From positions 52,415 through 116,414 of the forward strand of contig NZ_JAPWIJ010000011.1 of the NCBI RefSeq assembly GCF_027270735.1: a DNA stretch of 64,000 bases. The letters are read 5' to 3'. The stretch's first letter is position 1. Each line of letters opens with the position of its first letter. The notes beneath the pieces are model-generated. The model saw only the letters and a list, made by a program, of their open reading frames with translations, did no database searches and had not been told where the DNA came from. Source of the DNA: Rhodococcus ruber (GTDB lineage Bacteria; Actinomycetota; Actinomycetes; Mycobacteriales; Mycobacteriaceae). Made by a program: the position numbers and the translations under genes. Shown here one piece after another: positions 1-8,203 of this stretch.

Positions 1-90
1 TCATTCCACAGGCTCCACTCCCGCACCCCAGGGTCATTCCACAGGCTCCACTCCCGCACCCCAGGGTCATTCCACAGGCTCCACTCCCAC
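1..90. repeat. 33-bp tandem repeat, about 2.7 copies
   Basis: Two full 33-base units (1-33 and 34-66) and a partial third (67 to about 90) lie head to tail at the window edge; more copies may lie outside. The unit is a multiple of three and reads in frame as an 11-residue repeat, HSTGSTPAPQG, in the DUF559 gene. The part running GGGTCATTCC...GGCTCCACTCC is the reverse complement of the 24-bp dispersed element at 12665-12688 and 53100-53123, with two substitutions, so the tandem array was probably built from a copy of that element. Confidence 0.9.
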
Positions 91-904
91 CACCCTCCGA
101 GAGCTCGTCTCCTCCGGACTCCATCCCAGCACCGTCTCGCGTCGGTTCACCCGTGTTCTGCCGACGGTCCACATGCGCGGGGAACCGTCGACGATGGATC
201 GTTGTCAGGCCATCTCGCTCTGGCGACCCGACGCCGTGCTCAGTCACCGATCGGCCGCGTACCTGCGCGGTTGGACTACCGAGCCGTCCACTCTCGATGC
301 AACCGTCCCTCGCACTGCCCGGTTGCGACCGCCGCCGTGGCTCCGGCTGCACCGTCGCGCACTCGATTCCCGACTCGTCGACGAGGTCGAGTCTCTGCCC
401 TGCACCACTCCTGCGCAGACGATCCTCGACTGCCTGGCGATACTCCCCCGCCCAGAGGCCGAGTTGCTGATCGACGAACGCCTGAAGTTCGGACTCGACC
501 CTGCATCGCTCATCTGCCTACTCGAGCGATTCCCTGGTCGGCGCGGCAACGCAGAGTTGGCTCGCCAGGTTCGACTGGCAGTAGCCAGGTTCGCTTCGGA
601 GCCGGAGCGGGCACTGGGACGAGCGCTGCATCGAATAGGACTTCGCCTGGAGATGAACGCGACAGTCGGCTCGTTCGTCTGCGACCTCGTCGACCGTCGC
701 AGCCGAACGATCATCGAGGTGGACGGGCGCGAATTCCACAGTGCAGCAGAGGTGTTCAGCAAGGACCGACGTAGACAGAACGCCCTGGTGCTCGATGGCT
801 GGTTGGTGCTGCGCTACTCGGCGTTCGATGTGCTCGCCGCGCCGGACGTCGTGGCTGCCGAAATCGCGTCGGTTGTCAGGCGGCGTCGGGAATCGCGGCG
901 ATGA
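2..904 (+). CDS. DUF559-domain protein with AbiEi-like N-terminal region (5' end outside window)
   Basis: The frame is open from base 2, with no ATG, GTG or TTG before the internal ATG at 173. The conserved N-terminal helix-turn-helix-like segment (LRELVSSGLHPSTVSRR) is coded from 92 onward, so translation must begin upstream of the window. The middle (RPDAVLSHRSAAYLRG) resembles AbiEi-type antitoxin domains. The C-terminal third (EVDGREFHS, then RRRQNALVLDGWLVLRYS) has the DUF559 fold related to Vsr-type endonucleases. Such proteins are common and poorly characterised in actinomycetes, and a nuclease or type IV antitoxin role is inference. Oddly, its N-terminus runs through the 33-bp tandem repeat, giving repeated HSTGSTPAPQG peptides. 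Confidence 0.75.
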   Translation, partial: HSTGSTPAPQGHSTGSTPAPQGHSTGSTPTTLRELVSSGLHPSTVSRRFTRVLPTVHMRGEPSTMDRCQAISLWRPDAVLSHRSAAYLRGWTTEPSTLDATVPRTARLRPPPWLRLHRRALDSRLVDEVESLPCTTPAQTILDCLAILPRPEAELLIDERLKFGLDPASLICLLERFPGRRGNAELARQVRLAVARFASEPERALGRALHRIGLRLEMNATVGSFVCDLVDRRSRTIIEVDGREFHSAAEVFSKDRRRQNALVLDGWLVLRYSAFDVLAAPDVVAAEIASVVRRRRESRR

Positions 905-913
905 GAGCACACA

Positions 914-981
914 GTGCTCCACTCGCCGGGCCGCACGCGGGATCTACCGGATCCACCGCGAGAAGTGGAGCTCCAGTTGCA
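914..981. repeat. Hairpin repeat element, copy 1
   Basis: GCTCCACT at 916-923 can pair with AGTGGAGC at 964-971, and the right arm continues as GTGGAGCTCCAGTTGCA (965-981). A second element 84 bases downstream has 15 of these 17 bases. It lies between the convergent DUF559 gene and the minus-strand membrane gene, so it could also act as a terminator. Confidence 0.6.
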
Positions 982-1008
982 CCAGGCGGGCCGCCATGAA
1001 AGCAAAAA

Positions 1009-1075
1009 TGCTCCACTCCCCAGGGCGAGCACGAAGTCGATCGCGCCCGCCCCGGGGAGTGGAGCATCAGTTGCA
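1009..1075. repeat. Hairpin repeat element, copy 2
   Basis: TGCTCCACTCCCC (1009-1021) and GGGGAGTGGAGCA (1054-1066) form a perfect 13-bp inverted repeat around a 32-base loop. The right arm continues as GTGGAGCATCAGTTGCA (1059-1075), nearly identical to the right arm of copy 1. The GGAGTGGAGC core is shared with the 24-bp dispersed repeat. It may be a REP-like element that also terminates the convergent genes. Confidence 0.7.
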
Positions 1076-1082
1076 GGAAGGG

Positions 1083-1487
1083 TCAGATACGAACGCCAGT
1101 GTGCTCGTCGCTGGACGCCACCACCCGCGAGGTGATCGGAGCCCGGCGCGACGCAACCACTCCGAGCGCGCCCATGGCAGCGATCACGAGTCCGCCGACG
1201 ATGGCGAACAGGTCCGCGGCCAACAGTCCCGACGGGAACACCATCAATGCGGGAGACACCGCGAGCAGCAGACCGACGCCGACGTGAGTCCAGTGGCTCT
1301 GCCTCGACGAAGATCCGATGGCCCACAGAGCGGACGATGCGGCGAGTATGCCGAGTACGAGGATTGCACCGGTGACTTCCTGGTCTCCCTGAACCGGGAG
1401 CCAGACGGTGGCTGCGACGAGAACAGCTCCGGTGACGAAGACGACGACGTCCCTGACGATTTCCGATGTGCGTTGACGGTTGGACAT
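1083..1487 (-). CDS. Small integral membrane protein (SPW-repeat-like)
   Basis: A 134-residue protein with a short charged N-terminus (MSNRQRTSEIVRD) and four hydrophobic segments at roughly residues 14-32, 38-56, 66-86 and 88-110. The pattern of a Trp near the end of one helix and GLLLAVSPALM in the next recalls the two-helix SPW repeat of actinobacterial membrane proteins, though the SPW triplet itself is not intact. Function is unknown. It is a single gene. A perfect 16-bp palindrome (1519-1534) lies 32 bases upstream of its ATG and could be the operator of an unlinked regulator. Confidence 0.65.
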   Translation of the reverse strand: MSNRQRTSEIVRDVVVFVTGAVLVAATVWLPVQGDQEVTGAILVLGILAASSALWAIGSSSRQSHWTHVGVGLLLAVSPALMVFPSGLLAADLFAIVGGLVIAAMGALGVVASRRAPITSRVVASSDEHTGVRI

Positions 1488-1518
1488 GACCGCTCCTCGA
1501 GGTGCGTGGTGAATAGCT

Positions 1519-1534
1519 CGTATACCGGTATACG
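1519..1534. promoter_or_regulatory. Perfect 16-bp palindrome, candidate operator
   Basis: CGTATACCGGTATACG is fully self-complementary. It lies between the minus-strand membrane-protein gene (start at 1487) and the plus-strand ramB (start at 1635), close enough to the former to overlap its promoter. The binding protein is unknown. Confidence 0.5.
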
Positions 1535-1634
1535 CCTTTACTTCGGCTAATGTTCCCGATGATCACCGAATTGTGATCCAGCAGCTAGTTGCGAACGGTG
1601 TTAAGGCAGTTCTTCGCAGGCGTAGCCTGGCGAT

Positions 1635-3047
1635 GTGTCCAAGACCTTCGTCGGCGTGCGGCTACGGCAGCTCCGCAGCGAACGCAGCATGAGCCAGGTG
1701 TCGCTGGCGCAGAAGCTGGGGATCTCGGCCAGCTACCTCAACCAGATCGAGCACGACGTGCGCCCGCTGACGGTGCCGGTGCTACTCCGGATCTCCGAGG
1801 TCTTCGGCGTCGACACATCGTTCTTCTCTTCCGAGGACGACACCAGGTTGGTTGCCGAACTCCGTGAAGTGGCGCTCGACCAGGACATGGGTATAGACGC
1901 AGACGCTCACGAGATCGCGCAGATGGTCAGCTCACACCCACAGTTGGCGCGGGCAATGGTCAACATGCATCGCCGATACCGCAATACGACGGCTCAGCTG
2001 CTGGCTGCGACCGAGGAACGCTTCTCCGACGGCAGTGGCAGTGGTTCGATCAGCAAGCCGCACGAAGAAGTGCGGGACTACTTCTATCAGCGACAGAATT
2101 ATCTGCACGATCTGGACACTGCGGCGGAGGCACTGACTTCGAGGATTCGATTCCATCGCGCCGACGTGGGCGGCGAGATCGCCAAACGGCTCCGAACGGT
2201 GCACGACGTACAGATCGTCAATCGTATCGACCTCGGCGAGAACGTGCTGCACCGTTTCGACCCGCAGACGCGAGTGTTGGAGATTTCACCACACCTGTCC
2301 GGTGGGCAGAAGGTGTTCAGATACGCCGCCGAACTGGCCTACCTCGAATGCGGAGATCTGCTGAACAAGATGGCCGAGGAAGGCAATTTCTCCAGCGAAT
2401 CGTCGAAGAAGCTGGCGGTACTCGGCTTCGCGAACTACTTCGCTGCCGCGACGGTGTTGCCGTACAACCACTTCCACGATGTCGCCGAGGATTTCCGGTA
2501 CGACATCGAGCGGCTCTCGGCCTTCTTCTCGGTCAGTTACGAGACCATCTGCCATCGACTCTCCACCCTGCAGAGACCTGAGTTGCGGGGTGTACCGTTC
2601 TCGTTCGTCCGGGTAGATCGGGCGGGCAACATGTCGAAACGGCAGTCCGCCACCGGATTTCACTTCTCGTCGAGCGGCGGCACGTGCCCACTGTGGAATG
2701 TGTACGAGACATTCGCCTATCCCGGCAAGATCATGACGCAGATCGCCGAGATGCCCGACGGCCGCAGCTACTTGTGGATCGCGCGCACCGTGGAGCGTCG
2801 AGCCGCGCGTTACGGCCAGCCGGGCAAGACCTTCGCCATCGGCCTCGGTTGCGAACTCCGCCACGCCGGCAGGCTGGTGTACGCCGACGGACTGGATGTG
2901 CAGGGCTCGGCGGTTGCCACCCCGATCGGAGCCGGTTGCCGGGTCTGCGAACGCTCGAACTGCCCACAACGCGCCTTCCCTCCGCTGGGCAAGGACCTCG
3001 ACATAGACGAGCACCGGAGTTCGGTGTCCCCGTATCTCGTTCGCTGA
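1635..3047 (+). CDS. ramB: RamB-type XRE transcriptional regulator
   Basis: A 470-residue regulator with a GTG start. Residues 6-62 form an XRE helix-turn-helix (VRLRQLRSERSMSQVSLAQK, then ASYLNQIEHDVRPLT). The long C-terminal part matches the short-chain-fatty-acid sensing domain of the RamB/PrpR family, including HEEVRDYFYQRQNYLHDLD and a terminal cysteine cluster (CRVCERSNCPQRA) that may bind metal or an Fe-S cluster. RamB represses glyoxylate-cycle and acetate-activation genes in corynebacteria and mycobacteria. The N-terminal sequence favours RamB over PrpR, but no icl, ace or prp gene is nearby. It is followed 17 bases later by a luciferase-like oxidoreductase and may be co-transcribed with it. 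Confidence 0.85.
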   Translation: MSKTFVGVRLRQLRSERSMSQVSLAQKLGISASYLNQIEHDVRPLTVPVLLRISEVFGVDTSFFSSEDDTRLVAELREVALDQDMGIDADAHEIAQMVSSHPQLARAMVNMHRRYRNTTAQLLAATEERFSDGSGSGSISKPHEEVRDYFYQRQNYLHDLDTAAEALTSRIRFHRADVGGEIAKRLRTVHDVQIVNRIDLGENVLHRFDPQTRVLEISPHLSGGQKVFRYAAELAYLECGDLLNKMAEEGNFSSESSKKLAVLGFANYFAAATVLPYNHFHDVAEDFRYDIERLSAFFSVSYETICHRLSTLQRPELRGVPFSFVRVDRAGNMSKRQSATGFHFSSSGGTCPLWNVYETFAYPGKIMTQIAEMPDGRSYLWIARTVERRAARYGQPGKTFAIGLGCELRHAGRLVYADGLDVQGSAVATPIGAGCRVCERSNCPQRAFPPLGKDLDIDEHRSSVSPYLVR

Positions 3048-3064
3048 TGAAAAGGAGAATCGCA

Positions 3065-3838
3065 ATGACTCGAATCGGCGTTGTGCTCAGGCCTGAAATT
3101 GCCCCGGAGGCACTGGTCGATGCGGCACGCGCGGCCGACGCCGCGGGCGTCGACGAGGTGTGGTTGTGGGAAGACTGCTTCTTCTCCGGTGGACTGTCCA
3201 CTGCTGCACTGATTCTCGCGAGCACAGATCGCGTGAACGTCGGCATCGGGGTCTTGCCCACTCCGATGCGGAACGTGGCGTCGACGGCCATGGAGATCGC
3301 CACTGTTGCCCGAGTCCATCCGGGTCGGCTCCGCGTGGGACTCGGTCACGGCGTCCAGTCGTGGATGGCTCAGATCGGCGCGCGAGTGCAGTCTCCTCTG
3401 ACGTTGCTGAGCGAGCAGATGGCTGCGCTGACGAGTCTGCTTGCAGGCGAGACGGTCACCGTGCAGGGCCGTTACGTCTCGCTCGACGAGGTGAAGTTGA
3501 ACTGGCCGCCGGTGCAACCACCGCCCCTTCTCGTCGGTGCGACCGGACCCAAGACGCTCGCTCTGAGCGGCCGCTGCAGTGCAGGAACGATTCTGACGAG
3601 CGAGACATCACCGGAACAGCTTCGCGCGGCCATCGAGCACATCGACGGTGGTCCCGACCACGATGTGGTCGTCTATGTGTCGGTCGGATCCGATCCGGCT
3701 GCGGCCCCGAGCGACATCCAACGCTGGATCGATGCCGGTGCGACCACCGTCGTGCTCGAACCCTCTGCGGACGAAGCAGCTCCGACAAGGTTGTTCGCGC
3801 ACGCCGCGTCCTCGACGGCGCACTTCAGCTCGCAGTGA
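3065..3838 (+). CDS. LLM-class (luciferase-like) oxidoreductase
   Basis: A 257-residue TIM-barrel protein of the bacterial luciferase-like superfamily, which uses FMN or coenzyme F420. Supporting motifs are VDEVWLWEDCFFSGG near residue 30, VNVGIGVLPTPMRN and LRVGLGHGVQSWMAQIGA. Its short length and VRVGLGHG-type loop resemble F420-dependent members of actinomycetes; the substrate cannot be told. The ATG at 3065 is chosen because AAAGGAGA lies nine bases upstream. An earlier in-frame ATG at 3047 would overlap the ramB stop and has no ribosome site. The 3' end overlaps the convergent neighbour by 14 bases. Confidence 0.75.
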   Translation: MTRIGVVLRPEIAPEALVDAARAADAAGVDEVWLWEDCFFSGGLSTAALILASTDRVNVGIGVLPTPMRNVASTAMEIATVARVHPGRLRVGLGHGVQSWMAQIGARVQSPLTLLSEQMAALTSLLAGETVTVQGRYVSLDEVKLNWPPVQPPPLLVGATGPKTLALSGRCSAGTILTSETSPEQLRAAIEHIDGGPDHDVVVYVSVGSDPAAAPSDIQRWIDAGATTVVLEPSADEAAPTRLFAHAASSTAHFSSQ

Positions 3839-4922
3839 ATCCGCGGGCGCGGTCCTTGTCCTCGGTCGTCCACAGCGTGGTCGTCACCTCGGCCCGCACC
3901 AACGGAATCACTTCCTCGGCGAACTGTCGTAACGTGTCCTTCTGACGCTCGAAGTCCAGGACGTGGTTGATCGACACCGACTGCACGTCATGGCCGTACG
4001 CATCGTGATAGTCGAGGATCTTTGCTGCGACCCGTTCCGAGGACCCGACCAGGGCCGGCCCCCGTGCGACGGCGTCGTCGATGGTCCGAAAGCTCGTGAC
4101 CTTGCCCTTGGCCGCCGGGTCGTGGGCGCGTTTGTCCTGCTGCGCGACGATGCCCTCGTAAATCGGGCGATATTCGGCAACCGCAGCCTCGGTCGTCGCA
4201 CCGAGGAACAGACCTCCCGAGCCCGAACCCACGTAGGCCTTGTCCGGGTCGTGCCCGTGATGAAGGTACTGCTCGCGGTAGCGGTCGATCAGAACCTTGT
4301 AGTTCTCCCTGGGCTGCAATGCATTTGCCGTGAAGATGGGATCCCCCCACTCGGCGGCCAGATCGACCGCCTCCACCGAGGTGGCCGAGCCGTGCCAGAT
4401 CCGGAAGGGGCCGTCGAAAGGCCTGGGCAGCGTCGTGGCGTCGGACAACGGATGGCGGTGCTGTCCGGTCCAATCCACGTGTTCCTCGCGGATCAGTCTG
4501 CGGAGCAGTTCGTAGTTCTCGGTGAGGTATTCGTACTGGCGCGCGATGTCGAGTCCGAACAGCGGATATTGCAGCACTTCGTTGCCTTTGCCGATGACGA
4601 CTTCGAGGCGACCTCGACTCAGTTGGTCGATGGTACCGAGATCTTCGGCGACGCGGATCGGATCCAACACAGACAGTACGGTGACGCCGGTGGACAACAG
4701 GATGCGGTGCGTGGCCTGGGCGAGCGCGCCGAGGATCACCGTCGGGGAGGACGAGAGCACGTCTCCCGCGTGCCGTTCTCCCACGGAAAACGAATCGATG
4801 CCCAGTTCTTCTGCGAGAACGGCAAGTTCGATCAACCGGTCGAATCGGTCGGCCGGGGGCACCACGGCACCGGTGATCGGATGCGGAGGGTTGAACACGA
4901 TGTCGAGGACCTGAAAGCGCAT
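3825..4922 (-). CDS. LLM-class flavin-dependent oxidoreductase (bacterial luciferase-like)
   Basis: A 365-residue luciferase-like monooxygenase. The N-terminal strand and loop (LAEELGIDSFSVGERHAGD), the central SVLDPIRVAEDLGTIDQLSRGRLEVVIGKG and FRIWHGSATSVEAVDLAAEWG are characteristic of FMN-dependent members. Fusion partners and a substrate-specific motif are absent, so only the class can be assigned. It lies four bases downstream of the minus-strand nitroreductase and probably shares its transcript. A flavin-reducing partner would fit, but this is inference. The 3' end overlaps the plus-strand LLM gene. Confidence 0.8.
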   Translation of the reverse strand: MRFQVLDIVFNPPHPITGAVVPPADRFDRLIELAVLAEELGIDSFSVGERHAGDVLSSSPTVILGALAQATHRILLSTGVTVLSVLDPIRVAEDLGTIDQLSRGRLEVVIGKGNEVLQYPLFGLDIARQYEYLTENYELLRRLIREEHVDWTGQHRHPLSDATTLPRPFDGPFRIWHGSATSVEAVDLAAEWGDPIFTANALQPRENYKVLIDRYREQYLHHGHDPDKAYVGSGSGGLFLGATTEAAVAEYRPIYEGIVAQQDKRAHDPAAKGKVTSFRTIDDAVARGPALVGSSERVAAKILDYHDAYGHDVQSVSINHVLDFERQKDTLRQFAEEVIPLVRAEVTTTLWTTEDKDRARGFTAS

Positions 4923-4926
4923 AGTG

Positions 4927-5742
4927 CTACCGAGACTTCCAACCGAGGGATTCGAACGACTTTCCGAGCGTCACACGCGGGCCGATCGACTCGCTGCTAC
5001 GTAAGCGGGACAACACGGACGAGGTCCAGGACGCCGTACGCCCCTGTGTTGCATAGTATTCCGCAAGTCGTTGCTCGTAGACGGGTACAGCCGCGTCGGC
5101 AGCCTGGGCGTCGTACAGTTCGTGGTGGAGCACCGAGGAGATCGGCAACCGCGGCTTCACCCCAGCGGTCTCGTCTCCCGCCCGGCCGATGGCCAAGCCC
5201 ACCAAGGGGATCGACTGTTCGGCCAGCCCCAACTCAGCGGCAATCTCGTCGGGTGCGTTGCGTACCGCTCCGACGTATACGGTGCCCCATCCGAGCGACT
5301 CCGCGGCGACGACGGCGTTCTGCGCGGCGAGGGCAGCATCGATGGCACCGAGAATCGTACTGTCGAAGTAGTCGGCACCACCGAGTTCGGCGTCGTGCCC
5401 GGCGGCGAGGCGTCGAGCCCGCCCGAGATCGGCCACGAACACCAGGAACACCGCGGCATCGGCGATGAACGCCTGATTCGCGGCCAGCGCCGCAAGTCGC
5501 GTCTTACGCGCCGGGTCCTGTACTGCGATCACGCTCCAGGCCTGCAGATTCGACGACGTCGGCGCGGATTGGGCTGCAGCGACGATCGTCTCGATCGTCT
5601 CGGTGTCGATCGGATCCCCGGTGAACGTCCGCACCGAGTGATGCGACAGCAGAACGTCGATCGTCTCGTTCGTGTACGCCAACGCTGTCAGAGCAGGATC
5701 GCGATAGCGCTGCTGAACCCACGAGGCCGAAGAGGAGGTCAC
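4927..5742 (-). CDS. NfsA-like nitroreductase / NADPH-dependent flavin oxidoreductase
   Basis: A 271-residue nitroreductase-fold protein. HHSVRTFTGDPI (near residue 29) and APTSSNLQAWSVIAV form the FMN pocket typical of the NfsA/Frp branch, and VGLAIGRAGDETAGVKPRLPISSVLH in the C-terminal half matches that branch too. It reduces nitro compounds, quinones or flavins with NADPH. The GTG at 5742 is chosen because the open frame further upstream does not look protein-like. It lies immediately upstream of the luciferase-like gene, to which it might supply reduced flavin (inference). Confidence 0.8.
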   Translation of the reverse strand: MTSSSASWVQQRYRDPALTALAYTNETIDVLLSHHSVRTFTGDPIDTETIETIVAAAQSAPTSSNLQAWSVIAVQDPARKTRLAALAANQAFIADAAVFLVFVADLGRARRLAAGHDAELGGADYFDSTILGAIDAALAAQNAVVAAESLGWGTVYVGAVRNAPDEIAAELGLAEQSIPLVGLAIGRAGDETAGVKPRLPISSVLHHELYDAQAADAAVPVYEQRLAEYYATQGRTASWTSSVLSRLRSSESIGPRVTLGKSFESLGWKSR

Positions 5743-5804
5743 GGAATCCAGAGTGCATCTCTCGTTGTCGACGCGCCACAGTTGCGCTCGGCATGATTCG
5801 AAAG

Positions 5805-6800
5805 CTACTGCTCTCGCAAGAACCGCCCCGCATCCGCGAACGCCCGTGCTCGACGCGTCAGTGTGGGTGGCGCGGGCGGCTCGCCTCGCCACAGGCGGTA
5901 GAGGGTACTCATGCTGAGGATGAGTCGCTCGGGGGAATCCCAGTGTGCATAGTGTCCGAATTCGGGTGATTTCAGCAGGTTCAGGGCGGCTTCGGTGGAA
6001 TCGAGTCCAGCGTCGAAGCAGCTGCGCCCAGCCTCTGCCACCCAGCTCCAGTAATTTCGGACGGCGCGGATCTCCTCGGCACCGCACAGCGGGCCGTGAC
6101 CGGGAACGTAGACGGCCGCATCCAGCTCGAGAAGGTGGTCGAGGGCATCGATCCAGTTCTGCAGCGGTCCGTGCCAGAGCACCGGGGTGGCGTCGATGAA
6201 CAGCAGGTCACCGGCAAACACGACTCCGACGTCGGGTAGGTGAGCGATGAGGTCGCCCTCGGTGTGCGCCGGTCCCAGGTAGCGCAGGAGAACGGATCGC
6301 CCTGCGACATCGATGGTTTCGGTGGTTTCGAAGGTGTGGTCGGGCAGCCGCGGCAGTGTGCTGGGGAAGGTGGCACCACCTCGGACTCGATTCATGTACG
6401 AGCCCATTGCTCCGAGCGGTCCCGGCACCCACCCGATCTTGCCGCCGAAGGACGCGAACGCGTCCACCCCTTTGGGTGGTGTCTCTTCCTTCATCGCGTG
6501 CAGTGACGCGGCGCTGGTGGTGATGCGGGCGGAGGCGGGAACGGTGTCGTTTCCCCACCAGTGATCGCCGTCGGAATGGGTGTTGAGCACTTCGGTGACA
6601 GGCGCGTCTGCGACCAGGTCTGCTGTATCGGCGGCGACGCGTGCTGCCCAGTTCGTGTCCCAGACGGTATCGATCAGCATCGACGCAGAGCCGGGTGCCA
6701 CGATCAGTCCGGTGTTGGTCTGCCCCCAGCTGCCGGGTGGTCGCATGAAAGCCCACGTGCCGTCGGCGATCTGCCGGTATCCCACCACTTCGTCCGTCAC
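5805..6800 (-). CDS. MBL-fold metallohydrolase
   Basis: A 331-residue metallo-beta-lactamase-fold protein (GTG start). The metal-binding motif is NTHSDGDHWWGN at residues 73-84, a variant of HxHxDH in which the second His is replaced by Asp. The second metal site follows in GPAHTEGD and VVFAGDLLF, with PGHGPL near residue 234. A C-terminal helical extension of about 90 residues carries no recognisable domain. Possible roles include thioesterase, lactonase or another hydrolase; the substrate is unknown. It starts ten bases from the 3' end of mqo and may be in the same transcript. Confidence 0.8.
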   Translation of the reverse strand: MTDEVVGYRQIADGTWAFMRPPGSWGQTNTGLIVAPGSASMLIDTVWDTNWAARVAADTADLVADAPVTEVLNTHSDGDHWWGNDTVPASARITTSAASLHAMKEETPPKGVDAFASFGGKIGWVPGPLGAMGSYMNRVRGGATFPSTLPRLPDHTFETTETIDVAGRSVLLRYLGPAHTEGDLIAHLPDVGVVFAGDLLFIDATPVLWHGPLQNWIDALDHLLELDAAVYVPGHGPLCGAEEIRAVRNYWSWVAEAGRSCFDAGLDSTEAALNLLKSPEFGHYAHWDSPERLILSMSTLYRLWRGEPPAPPTLTRRARAFADAGRFLREQ

Positions 6801-6809
6801 CGCCTCAGG

Positions 6810-8132
6810 CTAGCCGGTGAGCCACTCGCGTAGGCGGGAGTCCCACTTTCGTTCGGGGAAGCATCTGTTCAGTACCTCGATCATGATGGGTACGGCCGTC
6901 GATGCCCCAGGGGATGCACCGAGTACGGATGCGATGGTGCCGTCCTGCGAGGCAACCACTTCGGTGCCGAACCGCAGTTCCCCGTTCTTGACGATCTGGG
7001 CGCGTTGGCCGGCGCTGGCGATGGACCAGTCGGCCGAATCGGCACTCGGTACGAACTCGCGTAGTGCAGCGATCTTCTTCCCTCGGGTGGCGGTCAACTC
7101 GGAGAGCAGTAGCCCGATCAACGGCGTGTTGGCCCGGGCCATCGACAGCAACGAGCCGATGTTGTCCCGGGTGACCGATCGTGGAAGGTCCAGCAGCGAT
7201 CCGTGTTTCAGAAACTTGGGGTTCGCACCGGCGTACGGACCGAACAGGATGGAGCGTTGCCCGTCGACGATGCGAGTGTCCAGGTGCGGCACCGACATCG
7301 GCGGCGCACCGATGGGCGGCGTCCCATATACCTTGGCGTCGTGTCGGTCGACCACCTCGTACCGGTCGCAGCGCAGAAATTGTCCACTGATCGGCAACAA
7401 GCCGTAGCCCCGTGCGTCGGGAATCCCGGCTCGGCGCAGCAACTTCAGGGCCCAGCCACCGGCACCGACGAACACGAATCGAGCGCGCTCCACCGGTCGA
7501 CCACCTCGGACGTCGAGTCGCCAGGATCCATCCTGATCCTGCGAAAGCCCGCGTACTTCCCGTCCGGTCTCCACGCTTGCCCCTGCCATTGCCATGGCCT
7601 CGAACAGCTGCCGCGTCGCTGCGCCGAAGTCGACGTCGGTACCCGTCACGTCTCGGGTCGCGGCCCAGCTACCGGTGCGGCCTTCGGCAACCAGCGGCGA
7701 CCACTGCTGCAGCACCGCAGCATCTTCGGTGTACTCCATCGCCTCGAACAACGGGTGCGCACTCAGCGCACGATGCCGGGCACGAAGAAACTCGACGTTG
7801 TCGGTGCCCTGAACGAGAGTCATGTGCGGCACGGGGCGCACGAAGTCGGCGTGGGGCAACGTCGACCAGAAGCGCTTGGTCGTGGCGAACTGCTCCGCGA
7901 TCCGCACGGCACGGTCGATGTCGACAGAACCGTCGGATCGTAGTGTCGTGTAGTTGGTTTCGCACAGACCGGCATGTCCGGTTCCGGCGTTGTTCCACCC
8001 GTCGGATGCTTCCGCAGCCACTCGCGGAAGGCGCTCGAGCACCCGAATCGACCAGGTCGGTTCCAGTTTCTGCAGCAGCGTCCCGAGCGTTGCGCTCATG
8101 ATTCCGCCGCCGACAAGAATGACGTCGTCCAC
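6810..8132 (-). CDS. mqo: Malate:quinone oxidoreductase
   Basis: A 440-residue FAD-dependent, membrane-associated enzyme oxidising malate to oxaloacetate with electrons passed to the quinone pool. The N-terminal Rossmann motif is DDVILVGGGIMSATLGTLL, and NNAGTGHAGLCETNYT is a hallmark of the Mqo family. LLPISGQFLRCD and FGPYAGANPKFLKHGS are further family motifs. The GTG at 8132 is preferred because GAAAGGGG lies about eight bases upstream and the FAD motif then begins near residue 4, as in the family. It is divergent from a TetR gene that may control it. Confidence 0.88.
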   Translation of the reverse strand: MDDVILVGGGIMSATLGTLLQKLEPTWSIRVLERLPRVAAEASDGWNNAGTGHAGLCETNYTTLRSDGSVDIDRAVRIAEQFATTKRFWSTLPHADFVRPVPHMTLVQGTDNVEFLRARHRALSAHPLFEAMEYTEDAAVLQQWSPLVAEGRTGSWAATRDVTGTDVDFGAATRQLFEAMAMAGASVETGREVRGLSQDQDGSWRLDVRGGRPVERARFVFVGAGGWALKLLRRAGIPDARGYGLLPISGQFLRCDRYEVVDRHDAKVYGTPPIGAPPMSVPHLDTRIVDGQRSILFGPYAGANPKFLKHGSLLDLPRSVTRDNIGSLLSMARANTPLIGLLLSELTATRGKKIAALREFVPSADSADWSIASAGQRAQIVKNGELRFGTEVVASQDGTIASVLGASPGASTAVPIMIEVLNRCFPERKWDSRLREWLTG

Positions 8133-8203
8133 CGTCGGGCCCCTTTCTCGTACTAAGTACAAGTCACGCTAGCACCGACTCGTACACCTGTATAGTTAGC
8201 TCG

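Noticed and set aside
1..90. Possible CRISPR array
   Set aside because: The 33-bp units are directly adjacent without spacers and are in frame with a protein. This is a tandem repeat.
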